A DNA stretch of 64,000 bases from Verrucomicrobiia bacterium (GTDB lineage Bacteria; Verrucomicrobiota; Verrucomicrobiia; Palsa-1439). The notes beneath the pieces are model-generated. The model had not been told where the DNA came from and made no database searches. It worked only from the letters and a program-made list of their open reading frames with translations. The position numbers were made by a program, and so were the translations under genes. The stretch covers positions 62,001 through 126,000 of the forward strand of contig DATLVI010000010.1 of the NCBI GenBank assembly GCA_035577545.1, written 5' to 3'. How positions within the stretch are numbered: the first letter of the stretch is position 1; every line of letters begins with the position of its first letter. Below, in pieces: positions 9,652 through 18,369 of this stretch.

Positions 9652-10398
9652 TTAGCGCCGGCGACGTCGCAGAAGAGCCATTCCCGTGAATCCTGCCGCA
9701 ACCAAGGCCAGCGCGCTTGGCTCGGGAACCTGGGTGAACGTCTGGTCGATGGTCGAAATACTCGCAAAAGCCGGCAATGAAGCTGTGACAATCACGTCCT
9801 TGGAGAGGGTCAGGAAAGGCTGAGGCGGCTGGATCGCCAAACTGTCTGAGAGCTTATTTGTCGTTGTCGAAGCAAAAACGAACATCTGCCCAGCAAGTTG
9901 GTTGTTGTTGGTGAACACTTGCTCGACCACTTCTGCCAGACCCGTACCGGTCACAGTTCCATTGAAAAGGAGGTTCGCTTTGGAAATCAGATTGGGCGAA
10001 TTGGTCACCGCGACCTTGTAACCGAGAATCATGTCCATGGGGTTGGAACCGGACACAATCGCTCCACTGAATCGAATCCCAAAATCACCGTTGATCGTGA
10101 TCGAAGTGACGTTGATTTGACTGGCTGAGAAATCGCCGCTGATGCTGAAATTCGAAAAGTCCTTGTCGCCAACGAGAACGTCTCCGCCATCATTCGTCAA
10201 GCTCGCCAAACTGACAGTCGGCCCGATAACGATCTGGGCACTGGCGGTGGGAGCATACGCTACAGCAACGGCGACAATCGCGCAGATCGCAAAAAGATAC
10301 TGGCAGGAAAGAACGAAAGAAGACTCCGGGCGTTTGCCTCGGTTGGTCACGGTCCTGAATTCGCTTGTGCAGGAGAAAAGCTTTTTAATCGTCCACAT
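9652..10398 (-). CDS. PEP-CTERM sorting-domain protein
   Basis: A 248-residue exported protein. An N-terminal signal peptide spans roughly residues 30-55 (hydrophobic stretch, then APTASAQ). The mature region is beta-rich (ITINGDFGIRFSGAIV). The C terminus is a textbook PEP-CTERM tag: VPEPSALALVAAGFTGMALL followed by a run of arginines. Such tags are recognised by an exosortase, which cleaves and anchors or releases the protein in exopolysaccharide-producing bacteria; no exosortase gene is in this window. The ATG at 10398 is preferred to one 12 codons upstream because GGAAGGG lies at a workable distance. A strong promoter is at 10480-10508. Confidence 0.85.
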   Translation of the reverse strand: MWTIKKLFSCTSEFRTVTNRGKRPESSFVLSCQYLFAICAIVAVAVAYAPTASAQIVIGPTVSLASLTNDGGDVLVGDKDFSNFSISGDFSASQINVTSITINGDFGIRFSGAIVSGSNPMDMILGYKVAVTNSPNLISKANLLFNGTVTGTGLAEVVEQVFTNNNQLAGQMFVFASTTTNKLSDSLAIQPPQPFLTLSKDVIVTASLPAFASISTIDQTFTQVPEPSALALVAAGFTGMALLRRRRR

Positions 10399-10479
10399 TA
10401 TTCTACTCGCCCTTCCGATCCCTAACCCAAACAAATCTCCAAAGTGAAATCTATTGCTTCGACGACTTTGACTCTGCGC

Positions 10480-10508
10480 ATCCTAGTAAACCCAGTGATC
10501 GAAGTCAA
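10480..10508 (-). promoter_or_regulatory. sigma70-like promoter for the PEP-CTERM/secreted protein pair
   Basis: On the minus strand TTGACT (-35) and TAGGAT (-10) are separated by 17 bases. The expected start of transcription is near 10473, giving a leader of about 75 bases. The rest of the 306-base gap between 10399 and 10704 is AT-richer and holds no gene or clear terminator that I can see. Confidence 0.6.
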
Positions 10509-10704
10509 GGCAGAAGCGAAAATTACTGCTACTAAGCACTTTCCGTCAGTATGACTAAGTCTGCAAACGATGCAAAAAAGCTGCAAGACATTCTGAATCA
10601 ATAGGATGCTAAAACCACGGACTTTGCAAGGTCCAAGAGAGATGCTCAGAACACTATTTTGTTCCAATTCAATTTGCCGTTTTGTTCAAGATATAAGACT
10701 CCCC

Positions 10705-12837
10705 CTACAAAACGACCCGAAAATCAATCTGGCGCTTGAAAACGTCAACGCGCTCCACCTGTACGCGGACTTTATCCCCGATCTGGATTACACGCTTGGT
10801 ACGCCGCCCGACTAGGCGTTCCTGGCGCTCATCGTATTGGTAGAAATCGTCCTCCAGCGTGGACACATGGACGAGACCCTGGACCAGGCTTTCCGGCAGC
10901 TCAACGAAGATGCCGAAATTCCGGACCGTGCAGACCACGGCTTCCATCACAGCCAATTTGCCGCGCGCCAACTGCTGCTGGAAATACTCCAGCTTCTTCA
11001 ACTCGACCGACTCCTCCTCCGCCTCGGCGGCTACGCGCTCCGTCTGGGAGATGTGCTCGGCGGCGCGGGTCAACTCCTGGAGACTATAGCGGCGCGGGGA
11101 AGTCTTCCCCTTCGCCAGCAAGGACAACAAGGTGCGATGCACGATCAGGTCTGCGTACCGCCGGATCGGTGAAGTAAAATGGGTATAGAACTTCTTGGCC
11201 AGCCCGAAGTGGCCCACGGGAACGGGTGAGTAGCGGGCCCGCTTTAACGAACGCAACAACGCCAGGTTGATGGCGTACTCCTCCGGTTTGCCCTCGACCT
11301 GTTTCAGGAGCTTTTGCAACTCCTGCCGGTGCGCCACGTCGCCGACCTTGTAACCGAAACTCTGCGCGTATCGCCGAAAGTCGCGCAACTTTTCCAGGTC
11401 GGGGTCATCGTGGATCCGGTAGATGCACGGAATCTGCAACTGGCAAATGTGTTTGGCGACCGCCTCGTTTGCCGCCAGCATGAACTCCTCCACGAGCTGG
11501 TGGGAAATATCGTAATAGATCTTCTCGATATGCGTCGGCTTTCCGTTCTTATCGAGGCGAACCTTGACCTCGGGAAAATCCAGGTTCAGCGAACCGTGCG
11601 CGAAACGCTGTTGGCGGAGACGCGAAGCCAGCCGCCACATCTTTTTCAACTCGTGCGTGAGTTCCTCATGGTCGTCGCGCGACTGGAGGCGCGCAAACGC
11701 TTCCTTGTAGGTCAGCCGTTGCCGGGAGCGGATGACACTGAGCGCAAACTCCATCTTGCGGACCACCATTTTGGGCGTGAACTCGATGAACACCGATTGC
11801 GTGAGCCGGTCTTCATTGGGCCGCAGGCTGCACAGGTTGTTCGAAAGCTTTTCCGGCAACATGGGCAGGACGCGATCCACGAGATAAACACTGTTGCCGC
11901 GCGCATTCGCCTCGCGGTCGAGCGCGCCGTCGGGCTGGACGTAGTGCGAGACGTCGGCGATGTGCACGCCGAGACGCCAACCGCCACCCGGCAATTCGTC
12001 CACGTTCACCGCGTCGTCAAAATCCTTCGCGTCGTCGGGGTCAATGGTGACGATGAACTTCCCGCGCAGGTCGAGCCGATGTTCGTATTCGGCGCGGGAA
12101 ATCTTTTCCGGGATGCGGGCGACTTCGGCCAGGGTTTGTTCCGAAAAACCGATCGGCAGGCGATGCTTGCGAATGATGGCCACGATGTCCACGCCGGGCG
12201 CGTCGGATTTGCCAAGCACCTCGACGATCTCGCCTTCGGGACTCGCGTGCCGCGATTTCCATTCAAGCAGCTTGACGACGACCTTGTCACCGACCTGCGC
12301 GTTCAACGCGGGCCGGGTGTAAACGTCATGCGGCATGCGCGGGTCGTCGGGGATGACATAGTGAACGTGCTGGCCCTTCTGCAGGGTGCCCACGACGATT
12401 TCGCTGGCACGCTCCAGGATGCGAATCACCACACCCGCGGGTTTATCAGCCGCCTTGAATTTCCGCCGGTCGCGATGCAACCGGACCACCACCTTGTCAC
12501 CGTGCAACGCGATGCCCGTGTCTTCTCCCGCGACGTAGATGTCGGGCCGCGGCTCGACAGGAGTCGTCGTCTCCGCGGGTGGCTCGGGACGCAGAAAGGC
12601 AAAGCCCTTTTCATTGAACTCGATTCGTCCGACGACCAGATCGGCGTCGTGCGGGAGGACGAAACGGTCGGTGCGGACGCGGACGACCTCGCCTTTGTCC
12701 AGCATTCCGGCCAGGACGCGGCGGAAATCGCGGCGCTCGGCAGAGTTTAGGCGGAGCTTTTTGGCCAACTCGTCGCGGCGGAGTGGATGGTAATTTGGCG
12801 TGGCGAGAAGCGTCTGGATTTTCTGGCGGATGTCCAT
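10705..12837 (-). CDS. rnr: ribonuclease R (RNB-family 3'-5' exoribonuclease)
   Basis: A 710-residue processive exoribonuclease that degrades structured RNA. Domains in order: an N-terminal winged-helix region (HPLRRDELAKKLRLN), cold-shock-like OB folds (residues 60-240), the RNB catalytic domain with VTIDPDDAKDFDDAVNVDEL (metal-binding aspartates, near residue 265) and HFTSPIRRYADLIVHR, and a C-terminal S1 domain (VCTVRNFGIFVELPESLVQG). The length is just short of E. coli RNase R and lacks its long basic tail. The start at 12837 gives the usual MDIRQKIQ opening; there is no clear Shine-Dalgarno. It is divergent from the metallopeptidase gene at 12879, with 41 bases between. Confidence 0.93.
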   Translation of the reverse strand: MDIRQKIQTLLATPNYHPLRRDELAKKLRLNSAERRDFRRVLAGMLDKGEVVRVRTDRFVLPHDADLVVGRIEFNEKGFAFLRPEPPAETTTPVEPRPDIYVAGEDTGIALHGDKVVVRLHRDRRKFKAADKPAGVVIRILERASEIVVGTLQKGQHVHYVIPDDPRMPHDVYTRPALNAQVGDKVVVKLLEWKSRHASPEGEIVEVLGKSDAPGVDIVAIIRKHRLPIGFSEQTLAEVARIPEKISRAEYEHRLDLRGKFIVTIDPDDAKDFDDAVNVDELPGGGWRLGVHIADVSHYVQPDGALDREANARGNSVYLVDRVLPMLPEKLSNNLCSLRPNEDRLTQSVFIEFTPKMVVRKMEFALSVIRSRQRLTYKEAFARLQSRDDHEELTHELKKMWRLASRLRQQRFAHGSLNLDFPEVKVRLDKNGKPTHIEKIYYDISHQLVEEFMLAANEAVAKHICQLQIPCIYRIHDDPDLEKLRDFRRYAQSFGYKVGDVAHRQELQKLLKQVEGKPEEYAINLALLRSLKRARYSPVPVGHFGLAKKFYTHFTSPIRRYADLIVHRTLLSLLAKGKTSPRRYSLQELTRAAEHISQTERVAAEAEEESVELKKLEYFQQQLARGKLAVMEAVVCTVRNFGIFVELPESLVQGLVHVSTLEDDFYQYDERQERLVGRRTKRVIQIGDKVRVQVERVDVFKRQIDFRVVL

Positions 12838-12878
12838 TAGAGTGCGCGGCACGTTAGCACGGGCGGATAAGCCCACCA

Positions 12879-14192
12879 ATGAAAAAGTTTTTCCTCAAGC
12901 TCGCGTTCCTGGTGTTGTTCCTCGCGCTTGGCTTTCTCGGCTGGCGCAATTTTGAGTTGCGTCAAACGTTGGAGAGTTTGCGGGGCGAGATCACCCAACT
13001 GGAGCAGGAGCGCCGGGATTTGCAGGCCAAGGTTTCCGCTGCGCAACGCGGTCCCAAGCCAGAAGAACAAGCCGGGGACCGCCAGAGCATCGAGCAGCAG
13101 ACCAGCGAATTGCGCGGCCTGCCGTTCAAGAGCCCGGTGAATTATAAAATCATCGACCGCTCGGAATTGCGACGCGTGCTCGTGGAGAAGGTGAAGGAAC
13201 AATATACCGAGCAGGAAATGCGCGATTACAGCCGTACGCTGGCGGCGGTCGGGCTGGTTCCCGAGGGCACGGATCTGCTCAATGTGCTGGTCAGCCTCTA
13301 CAACGAGCAGGTCGCGGCTTTCTACGTGCCGGAAGAGCATTCGCTGTACACATTCAAGGACCTCGTGTTTTCCAGCAATCTCGACAAGATGCTGCTCTCG
13401 CATGAACTCACGCACGCACTGCAAGACCAGAACTTTGATTTGTTGAAGTTTCCGCTCAAGGTGAAGACCAACGATGATCTCGCGCTGGCCACTTCCGCGC
13501 TCGTCGAAGGCGACGCGACCGTGCTCATGACGCGCTGGTACATGGAGAACGTCGATCCGAGCAAGATGCTGGGCGATGTGGGCGCGATGTTCAGCCAGAA
13601 CACAACGAAGCTCCGCGAAGCGCCGCCGTACTTGCGCGAAATGCTGATGTTCCCGTACCAGGAGGGCCAGCAATTCGTGACAACGCTGTACAGCTCCGGC
13701 GGCACCGCTGCGATCGACACGGCGTTTCGCCATCCCCCGACAACCACGAAGGACATTCTTCATCCCGACAAGTTTCTGCATCAGCGCGCTACGCCCGAAC
13801 ATCTCGATCTTCCCAAGCTTGAAGCCGGAGATTGGCGGTTGATCGGCAGCAATAGCCTCGGCGAATTTGGGACACGCTTCGTCCTGGGGCAGGGCATGGG
13901 AGCTTACGATGCCCAGATACAGGCAGAAGGATGGAACGGTGATCGCTACCAGGTTTACGAACGAGGCACGAATGGACCGACCGCTCTCGTGTGGGTGATC
14001 GCTTGGGAAACCGAGCCGCAAGCAGCGGAGTTCGCCGCAGCATACAAAAAGGTGATCGAGAAGCGGACTGCGACTCCCGCCCCGACCCTGCGCATTCACC
14101 GCGAAGGCAAACACATTACCGTCATCCAATCACCCGACCCCGCCTTCGTGGATTTGTGGGAAGCAAGTCATGCTGTACGGAAAGCCAATTGA
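12879..14192 (+). CDS. membrane-anchored HExxH zinc metallopeptidase
   Basis: A 437-residue protein. Residues 4-22 form an N-terminal signal anchor (FFLKLAFLVLFLALGFLGW), followed by a coiled coil at about 25-60 (LRGEITQLEQERRDLQAKV), so the catalytic part is periplasmic. The gluzincin motif LSHELTHALQDQ lies near residue 170, and SALVEGDATVLM about 35 residues later likely supplies the third zinc ligand (Glu). Similar proteins occur in several phyla as putative peptidases of unknown substrate. It has its own divergent start 41 bases from rnr, with no Shine-Dalgarno. No partner gene in the window points to a substrate. Confidence 0.8.
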   Translation: MKKFFLKLAFLVLFLALGFLGWRNFELRQTLESLRGEITQLEQERRDLQAKVSAAQRGPKPEEQAGDRQSIEQQTSELRGLPFKSPVNYKIIDRSELRRVLVEKVKEQYTEQEMRDYSRTLAAVGLVPEGTDLLNVLVSLYNEQVAAFYVPEEHSLYTFKDLVFSSNLDKMLLSHELTHALQDQNFDLLKFPLKVKTNDDLALATSALVEGDATVLMTRWYMENVDPSKMLGDVGAMFSQNTTKLREAPPYLREMLMFPYQEGQQFVTTLYSSGGTAAIDTAFRHPPTTTKDILHPDKFLHQRATPEHLDLPKLEAGDWRLIGSNSLGEFGTRFVLGQGMGAYDAQIQAEGWNGDRYQVYERGTNGPTALVWVIAWETEPQAAEFAAAYKKVIEKRTATPAPTLRIHREGKHITVIQSPDPAFVDLWEASHAVRKAN

Positions 14193-14217
14193 GCTCGGAT
14201 CAACGCAGTTCCTCGCA

Positions 14218-14246
14218 TTGACCATTCCCAGACGCTGGGCTATGGT
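14218..14246 (+). promoter_or_regulatory. sigma70-like promoter of folE-miaB operon
   Basis: TTGACC and TATGGT are separated by 17 bases. Transcription should begin near 14253, leaving a short leader that contains GAGGGTGG ahead of the folE ATG at 14269. Confidence 0.6.
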
Positions 14247-14268
14247 GGGCAGATTCTGAGGGTGGCGA

Positions 14269-14853
14269 ATGCCAAATCACCAAACAATTGATAAGAAGAA
14301 AATCCGCGAAGCGGTGCACCTCTTACTGGAAGCCATCGGCGAGGATCCGGACCGCGATGGTTTGCGCGACACACCGGACCGTGTGGCGCGCATGTACGAG
14401 GAGATCTTTGGGCAGGGGGAGCAGGAGCCGCATCTTGCGCTTAGTAAAAAATTCGATGAGCACCATCATGAACTCGTGCTCGTCAAAGACATCACTTTCT
14501 TCTCCATGTGCGAGCATCATCTCATGCCATTTTTTGGAAAAGTGCACATCGCATACATTCCCAACGGTCACATCGTCGGCATCTCGAAGCTGGCGCGGGT
14601 CGTGGAATCGTTCGCCCGCCGCCCGCAGGTGCAGGAGCGCATGACCAGCCAGATCGCGGATATCATCAACCACGAACTCAAAGCCGATGGCGTGGCGGTT
14701 GTCTGCGAAGGCGTCCACACCTGCATGACCATGCGCGGCGTGAAAAAGCCCGGCTCATCGGTCATCACTTCCGCCATGCGCGGCGCGTTCGAGAAGAATG
14801 TCACCAGCCGCACCGAACTCATGGCGCTGATCTATAGCCAGTCGACCGTCTGA
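14269..14853 (+). CDS. folE: GTP cyclohydrolase I
   Basis: A 194-residue homodecameric cytoplasmic enzyme that converts GTP to 7,8-dihydroneopterin triphosphate, the first step of folate synthesis. Zinc and active-site signatures are MCEHHLMPFFGKVHIAY, ISKLARVVESFARRPQVQER and EGVHTCMTMRGVKKPGS; the Cys and His ligands are all present, as in the zinc-dependent FolEI type. It is the first gene of an operon, and its TGA overlaps the miaB ATG by one base (TGATG). FolK of the same pathway is encoded 14 kb away (28127-28627). Confidence 0.96.
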   Translation: MPNHQTIDKKKIREAVHLLLEAIGEDPDRDGLRDTPDRVARMYEEIFGQGEQEPHLALSKKFDEHHHELVLVKDITFFSMCEHHLMPFFGKVHIAYIPNGHIVGISKLARVVESFARRPQVQERMTSQIADIINHELKADGVAVVCEGVHTCMTMRGVKKPGSSVITSAMRGAFEKNVTSRTELMALIYSQSTV

Positions 14854-16235
14854 TGATGAAGAAGGTTTACATCAAGACCTACGGCTGCCAGATGAACGAG
14901 CGCGACAGCGAGGCCGTGGCGGCAATGTTGCGCGCGCGCGGTTACGCGATCATCCCCTCCGAGCGCGATGCTGATGTGATCCTGCTGAACACCTGCAGCG
15001 TCCGCGACCTCGCTGAACAAAAGGCCATCGGCAAGATGACCTCGCTCGCGCATCTCAAGCGCCGCAAGCCCGACCTCGTGCTGGGTTACCTCGGCTGCAT
15101 GGCCCAAAGCCGCGGCGGCGAACTCGCCGAAAAACAATCCGCGGTCGATCTGGTTGTGGGCACCCAGCGCTTTCATCACGTCCCCGATTACCTCGACCAG
15201 ATTTTCACGCGTCGCCGCGAGGACGCTGATCTATATGATGAAGAGTTGAAGGCCATCGTGGACGTCGCGGAAGAATCTGGTAGCGAATCCACGATCAAGG
15301 ACCACGTCCTCGGCACAAACGGCAATCGCCAGGTCACCGCGTTCGTCAGCATCATGCAAGGTTGCGACATGTACTGTTCGTTCTGCATTGTGCCCTACAC
15401 GCGCGGCAGCGAACGGAGCCGGCCGATTGCGGAAATTGTCGAGGAAGTCCGTCAACTCGTCGATCAAGGCGTGAGGGAAGTCACCTTGCTGGGCCAGATC
15501 GTGACCAGTTACGGACGCAAAGACATTGGAAAGCAGGATGGCAAGTCCGCGTTCGTCCAACTCCTCGAAGCTGTGCACGAAGTGCAGGGACTGGAACGCA
15601 TTCGTTTCACGTCGCCGCATCCAAAAGGTTTCGGGGACGATCTGGTCGAAGCCTATCGCGATTTGCCGAAACTCTGCGAGCACGCGCACCTGCCCATTCA
15701 GAGCGGCTCGAATCGGCTGTTAAAGGCCATGAATCGTGGGTACAGCCGCGAGTGGTATCTGCGGATCCTCGACAAACTCCGGGAGGCGCAACCGAACATC
15801 GCGATCAGCACCGATGTCATTGTGGGTTTTCCGGGTGAAACCGAGGAGGACTTCGAGCAAACCGCCTCACTCATGCGCGAAGTGGAATTCGACCAGGCCT
15901 ACATCTTCAAGTACTCACCGCGCCGCGACACGCCCGCCGCCGAGTTGCCCGATCAACTCAGTGACGACGAGAAGGAAAAGCGCAACCAGATCGTTTTGGA
16001 AATCCTGAACGAGCGTATGAACCGCAAGAATCAGGAACTCGTCGGCCAAACCGTTGAAATCCTCGTTGAAGGCCGCAGCGAGAAGGCGGGCAAACGCATG
16101 TTTGGCCGCACGCGCACCAACAAGATCGTGCTGATCGACGGCGACGAGCGTCATCACGGTGAATTGCTGCCGGTGCGCATCGACCGCGCCACCACCATCA
16201 CACTTTACGGCGATCCCGCCATCCACAACCTATGA
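14853..16235 (+). CDS. miaB: tRNA-2-methylthio-N6-dimethylallyladenosine synthase
   Basis: A 460-residue radical-SAM methylthiotransferase that modifies A37 of tRNAs reading U-starting codons. The N-terminal MTTase domain supplies three cluster cysteines (KTYGCQMNERDSE, LLNTCSVRDLAEQK, LGYLGCMAQ). The radical-SAM motif CDMYCSFC lies near residue 170 within MQGCDMYCSFCIVPYTRG. A TRAM domain ends the protein. Two ATG codons stand in tandem at the start; the first overlaps the folE stop. The last bases overlap the next gene by ATGA. Confidence 0.95.
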   Translation: MMKKVYIKTYGCQMNERDSEAVAAMLRARGYAIIPSERDADVILLNTCSVRDLAEQKAIGKMTSLAHLKRRKPDLVLGYLGCMAQSRGGELAEKQSAVDLVVGTQRFHHVPDYLDQIFTRRREDADLYDEELKAIVDVAEESGSESTIKDHVLGTNGNRQVTAFVSIMQGCDMYCSFCIVPYTRGSERSRPIAEIVEEVRQLVDQGVREVTLLGQIVTSYGRKDIGKQDGKSAFVQLLEAVHEVQGLERIRFTSPHPKGFGDDLVEAYRDLPKLCEHAHLPIQSGSNRLLKAMNRGYSREWYLRILDKLREAQPNIAISTDVIVGFPGETEEDFEQTASLMREVEFDQAYIFKYSPRRDTPAAELPDQLSDDEKEKRNQIVLEILNERMNRKNQELVGQTVEILVEGRSEKAGKRMFGRTRTNKIVLIDGDERHHGELLPVRIDRATTITLYGDPAIHNL

Positions 16236-16777
16236 CACGACTAGCCATCACCTCGACCATCCTCGGCACGGCGATTATTGCCGGCCGACTTCCGGGCATT
16301 ATTGCCCCGGAGAAATTCAGCGCGGAAGCGCGGAAGTTTCCGCGCTCGGTGTTATGGGGACGCATCCTCATGGGAGTCTGTGCGGTCTGGGCAGGCATTG
16401 TGTTGTACTTCTTCGCCGCCGTCGACGACTTCGCGTGGGTCAAACCGTTTATCGTCATCGGGATTCCGATCGCCTACTGGCTGGTGATCCAATACGCCGA
16501 CCAGTTTCTCGCCCTTCGCGGCCTGGCCGCCCTGATGTTGCTGATTTCCAAGGTCGTGCTCAATGCCGCCGACATCAGCGATTCCCCGTTACGCCTCGTC
16601 GTCACCGTCTTGGCCTACATCCAGGTCTGCGGCGCGGTCTGGATGGCCTCCGCGCCGCATCAGGTCCGTGACTGGATCGCCTTTATGACAGCCAACACCG
16701 CCCGTTGCCGGTTCGCCTGTTCGGTGGGGGCCGCCGTCGGCGTGTTCCTGGTCTTGCTGGGGCTCTTCGTGTACTGA
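16232..16777 (+). CDS. integral membrane protein of unknown function
   Basis: A 181-residue, strongly hydrophobic protein with about five predicted membrane segments (for example GRILMGVCAVWAGIVLYFF, PFIVIGIPIAYWLVIQY and VGAAVGVFLVLLGLFVY). A soluble stretch before the first main helix reads RLPGIIAPEKFSAEARKF. It overlaps the miaB stop by four bases (ATGA), so it is translationally coupled in the folE-miaB operon. I do not recognise the family. Confidence 0.75.
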   Translation: MTRLAITSTILGTAIIAGRLPGIIAPEKFSAEARKFPRSVLWGRILMGVCAVWAGIVLYFFAAVDDFAWVKPFIVIGIPIAYWLVIQYADQFLALRGLAALMLLISKVVLNAADISDSPLRLVVTVLAYIQVCGAVWMASAPHQVRDWIAFMTANTARCRFACSVGAAVGVFLVLLGLFVY

Positions 16778-16804
16778 ACACGCTAATCCTCATTGTGATG
16801 TAGC

Positions 16805-16826
16805 CGCACCCTTCAGGATGCGTTTT
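16805..16826 (+). terminator. possible weak intrinsic terminator
   Basis: A short interrupted stem (CGCA...CC / GG...TGCG) is followed by TTTT just after the end of the 16232-16777 gene and touching the end of the convergent FKBP gene. The stem is short, so this is tentative. Confidence 0.3.
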
Positions 16827-17391
16827 AATTCACGCCGAGAAGTTCAACTTCGAACACCAGCGTCGCATTCGGGGGAATCACGCCGCCCGCACCTCGTTCG
16901 CCGTAGCCGAGGCTGGAGGGGATCGTCAGCTTGCGAATTCCGCCCACCTTCATTCCTGCAACACCCTGGTCCCAGCCCTTGATGACCTGACCGGCGCCGA
17001 GTTGGAAGCTGAATGGTTGCCCGTGGTCCTTGGACGAGTCAAACTTCGTGCCGTCGGTGAGCCAGCCCGTATAGTGGACCGTCACTTGTTTGCCCGCGGC
17101 GGCCTCGGCGCCCGTGCCGACCTTGGTATCTTCAATTTTCAATTCGGTCACAGTAGCTCCTGGTTGTGCGGGTGCAGCAGTTGTGGGTTGGGGTGTCGCA
17201 CCGATCGGCGGCGGTGATACGGCATCAGCTGGCGATCGGTTCGTCGCAGCGGCTGCTGCTGGTTGCGCCGTCGCATCTTGCTTCGGTGCCTCGCTCGGCG
17301 AACAAGCCGTCCCGAGGACAACCAGCCCGAGAACGAATGCGTACGCGGTGGCAAATCGATGCATCGTCGTGGATGTGTTCTTCATGATCAT
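16825..17391 (-). CDS. FKBP-type peptidyl-prolyl isomerase, exported
   Basis: A 188-residue protein. An N-terminal export signal ([18 protein letters not shown]) ends in a cysteine that could be lipidated, though the lipobox is imperfect. A Pro/Ala/Thr-rich linker of about 60 residues follows, then a single FKBP domain ([59 protein letters not shown]) with all the usual active-site positions. It should catalyse proline isomerisation of periplasmic or membrane-proximal proteins. The start at 17391 was chosen because TACACT ends seven bases before it, with TTGCAA 17 bases further up: the mRNA would be leaderless. It is divergent from the decarboxylase at 17485. Confidence 0.88.
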   Translation of the reverse strand: MIMKNTSTTMHRFATAYAFVLGLVVLGTACSPSEAPKQDATAQPAAAAATNRSPADAVSPPPIGATPQPTTAAPAQPGATVTELKIEDTKVGTGAEAAAGKQVTVHYTGWLTDGTKFDSSKDHGQPFSFQLGAGQVIKGWDQGVAGMKVGGIRKLTIPSSLGYGERGAGGVIPPNATLVFEVELLGVN

Positions 17392-17398
17392 GACGGAA

Positions 17399-17427
17399 AG
17401 TGTAGCCACCGTGAACGTCGATTGCAA
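17399..17427 (-). promoter_or_regulatory. promoter of FKBP gene, probably leaderless
   Basis: TTGCAA and TACACT are separated by 17 bases on the minus strand; the -10 box ends seven bases before ATG 17391, so transcription should start at or next to the start codon. Confidence 0.6.
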
Positions 17428-17446
17428 GTGCACCGACAATTTGTGC

Positions 17447-17476
17447 TTGCTCCGGGGTGTGGCCGACGCGTTCAAT
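17447..17476 (+). promoter_or_regulatory. possible promoter of acetolactate decarboxylase gene
   Basis: TTGCTC and TTCAAT are separated by 18 bases; the -10 box ends eight bases before GTG 17485. The boxes match consensus less well than the divergent FKBP promoter. Confidence 0.4.
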
Positions 17477-17484
17477 CCGACATC

Positions 17485-18288
17485 GTGAAACCGATTCGCC
17501 ACCGGCAGCGCCCGCGCAGTTACCTGATTGCGTTGCTCCTCACCGTGTTCGTTGGCTGCGCGACGGATAACAGCAATCGCCAGACGCTCGTGCAGTACTC
17601 GACCATCAATGCCCTACTTTCGGGCGTGTACGATGGCGATTTGACGTTCGGTCAGCTCAAGCGGCACGGGGACTTCGGACTGGGCACGTTCAACGCGCTC
17701 GACGGCGAGATGGTTGCGCTGGACGGCAACTTCTACCAGGTCAAGACCGACGGGACGGTGGCGCTGGTGGCCGACGCGATGTTGACGCCGTTTGCGACCG
17801 TGACGTTCTTCAAGCCCGACCACTCGCTCTCGTTGACCAACTCCCTTGACTTCCACGGCATCGAGCACGCCCTCGATCAGGTGCTGCCCGACAAGAACGC
17901 GTTCTACGCCATCCGCATCGAAGGCGTGTTCGCCAGCGTCAAAGCCCGCAGCGTCCCGCGTCAACACCTGCCGTATCCGCCGCTGTTGGAAGCCGCCAAA
18001 CGACAATCCATCTTTGAGTTCCATCACGTGCGCGGCACGATGGTTGGGTTCCGCGTGCCCGAGTACGCCGGGAAACTCAATGTGCCCGGCTACCATTTCC
18101 ACTTCCTCACCGCCGACCGCCACGCTGGTGGCCATGTCCTCGCCTGCCGGATTCAAAGCGGCAAGGCGGAGATCGATCGCACCACCCGCTTCCTCATGAT
18201 CCTGCCCCAACACGGCGCCTTCGCCGAAACCGACATCGCCCAACCGCGCAATGAGGAACTCGGGACCGTGGAAAAAGGCGAGCCGTGA
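17485..18288 (+). CDS. budA: alpha-acetolactate decarboxylase, exported lipoprotein form
   Basis: A 267-residue protein that converts 2-acetolactate to acetoin. The zinc site is clear: [17 protein letters not shown] carries the His-x-His and the third His. Other family stretches are [20 protein letters not shown] and [20 protein letters not shown]. The N terminus ([13 protein letters not shown]-like, seen as [16 protein letters not shown]) is a signal peptide with a lipobox-like Cys, so the enzyme is probably tethered outside the cytoplasm. No ATG fits; GTG 17485 is the best start and may be leaderless. No acetolactate synthase gene is adjacent, so the acetoin pathway context is missing here. 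Confidence 0.88.
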   Translation: MKPIRHRQRPRSYLIALLLTVFVGCATDNSNRQTLVQYSTINALLSGVYDGDLTFGQLKRHGDFGLGTFNALDGEMVALDGNFYQVKTDGTVALVADAMLTPFATVTFFKPDHSLSLTNSLDFHGIEHALDQVLPDKNAFYAIRIEGVFASVKARSVPRQHLPYPPLLEAAKRQSIFEFHHVRGTMVGFRVPEYAGKLNVPGYHFHFLTADRHAGGHVLACRIQSGKAEIDRTTRFLMILPQHGAFAETDIAQPRNEELGTVEKGEP

Positions 18289-18369
18289 TGGGCTGCCAAC
18301 TTTGGCTTTCAAAAAACAGACATGCTGTGTAAAACTTGCCTAACAAAAAGACGCAAAGCAGAGAGGTTT

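Noticed and set aside
12837-14129. A 430-codon open frame on the minus strand opposite the metallopeptidase gene
   Set aside because: The plus strand encodes a protein with a clear signal anchor and HELTH motif; the opposite frame is low-complexity, His/Arg/Gln-rich and typical of a GC-rich shadow frame.
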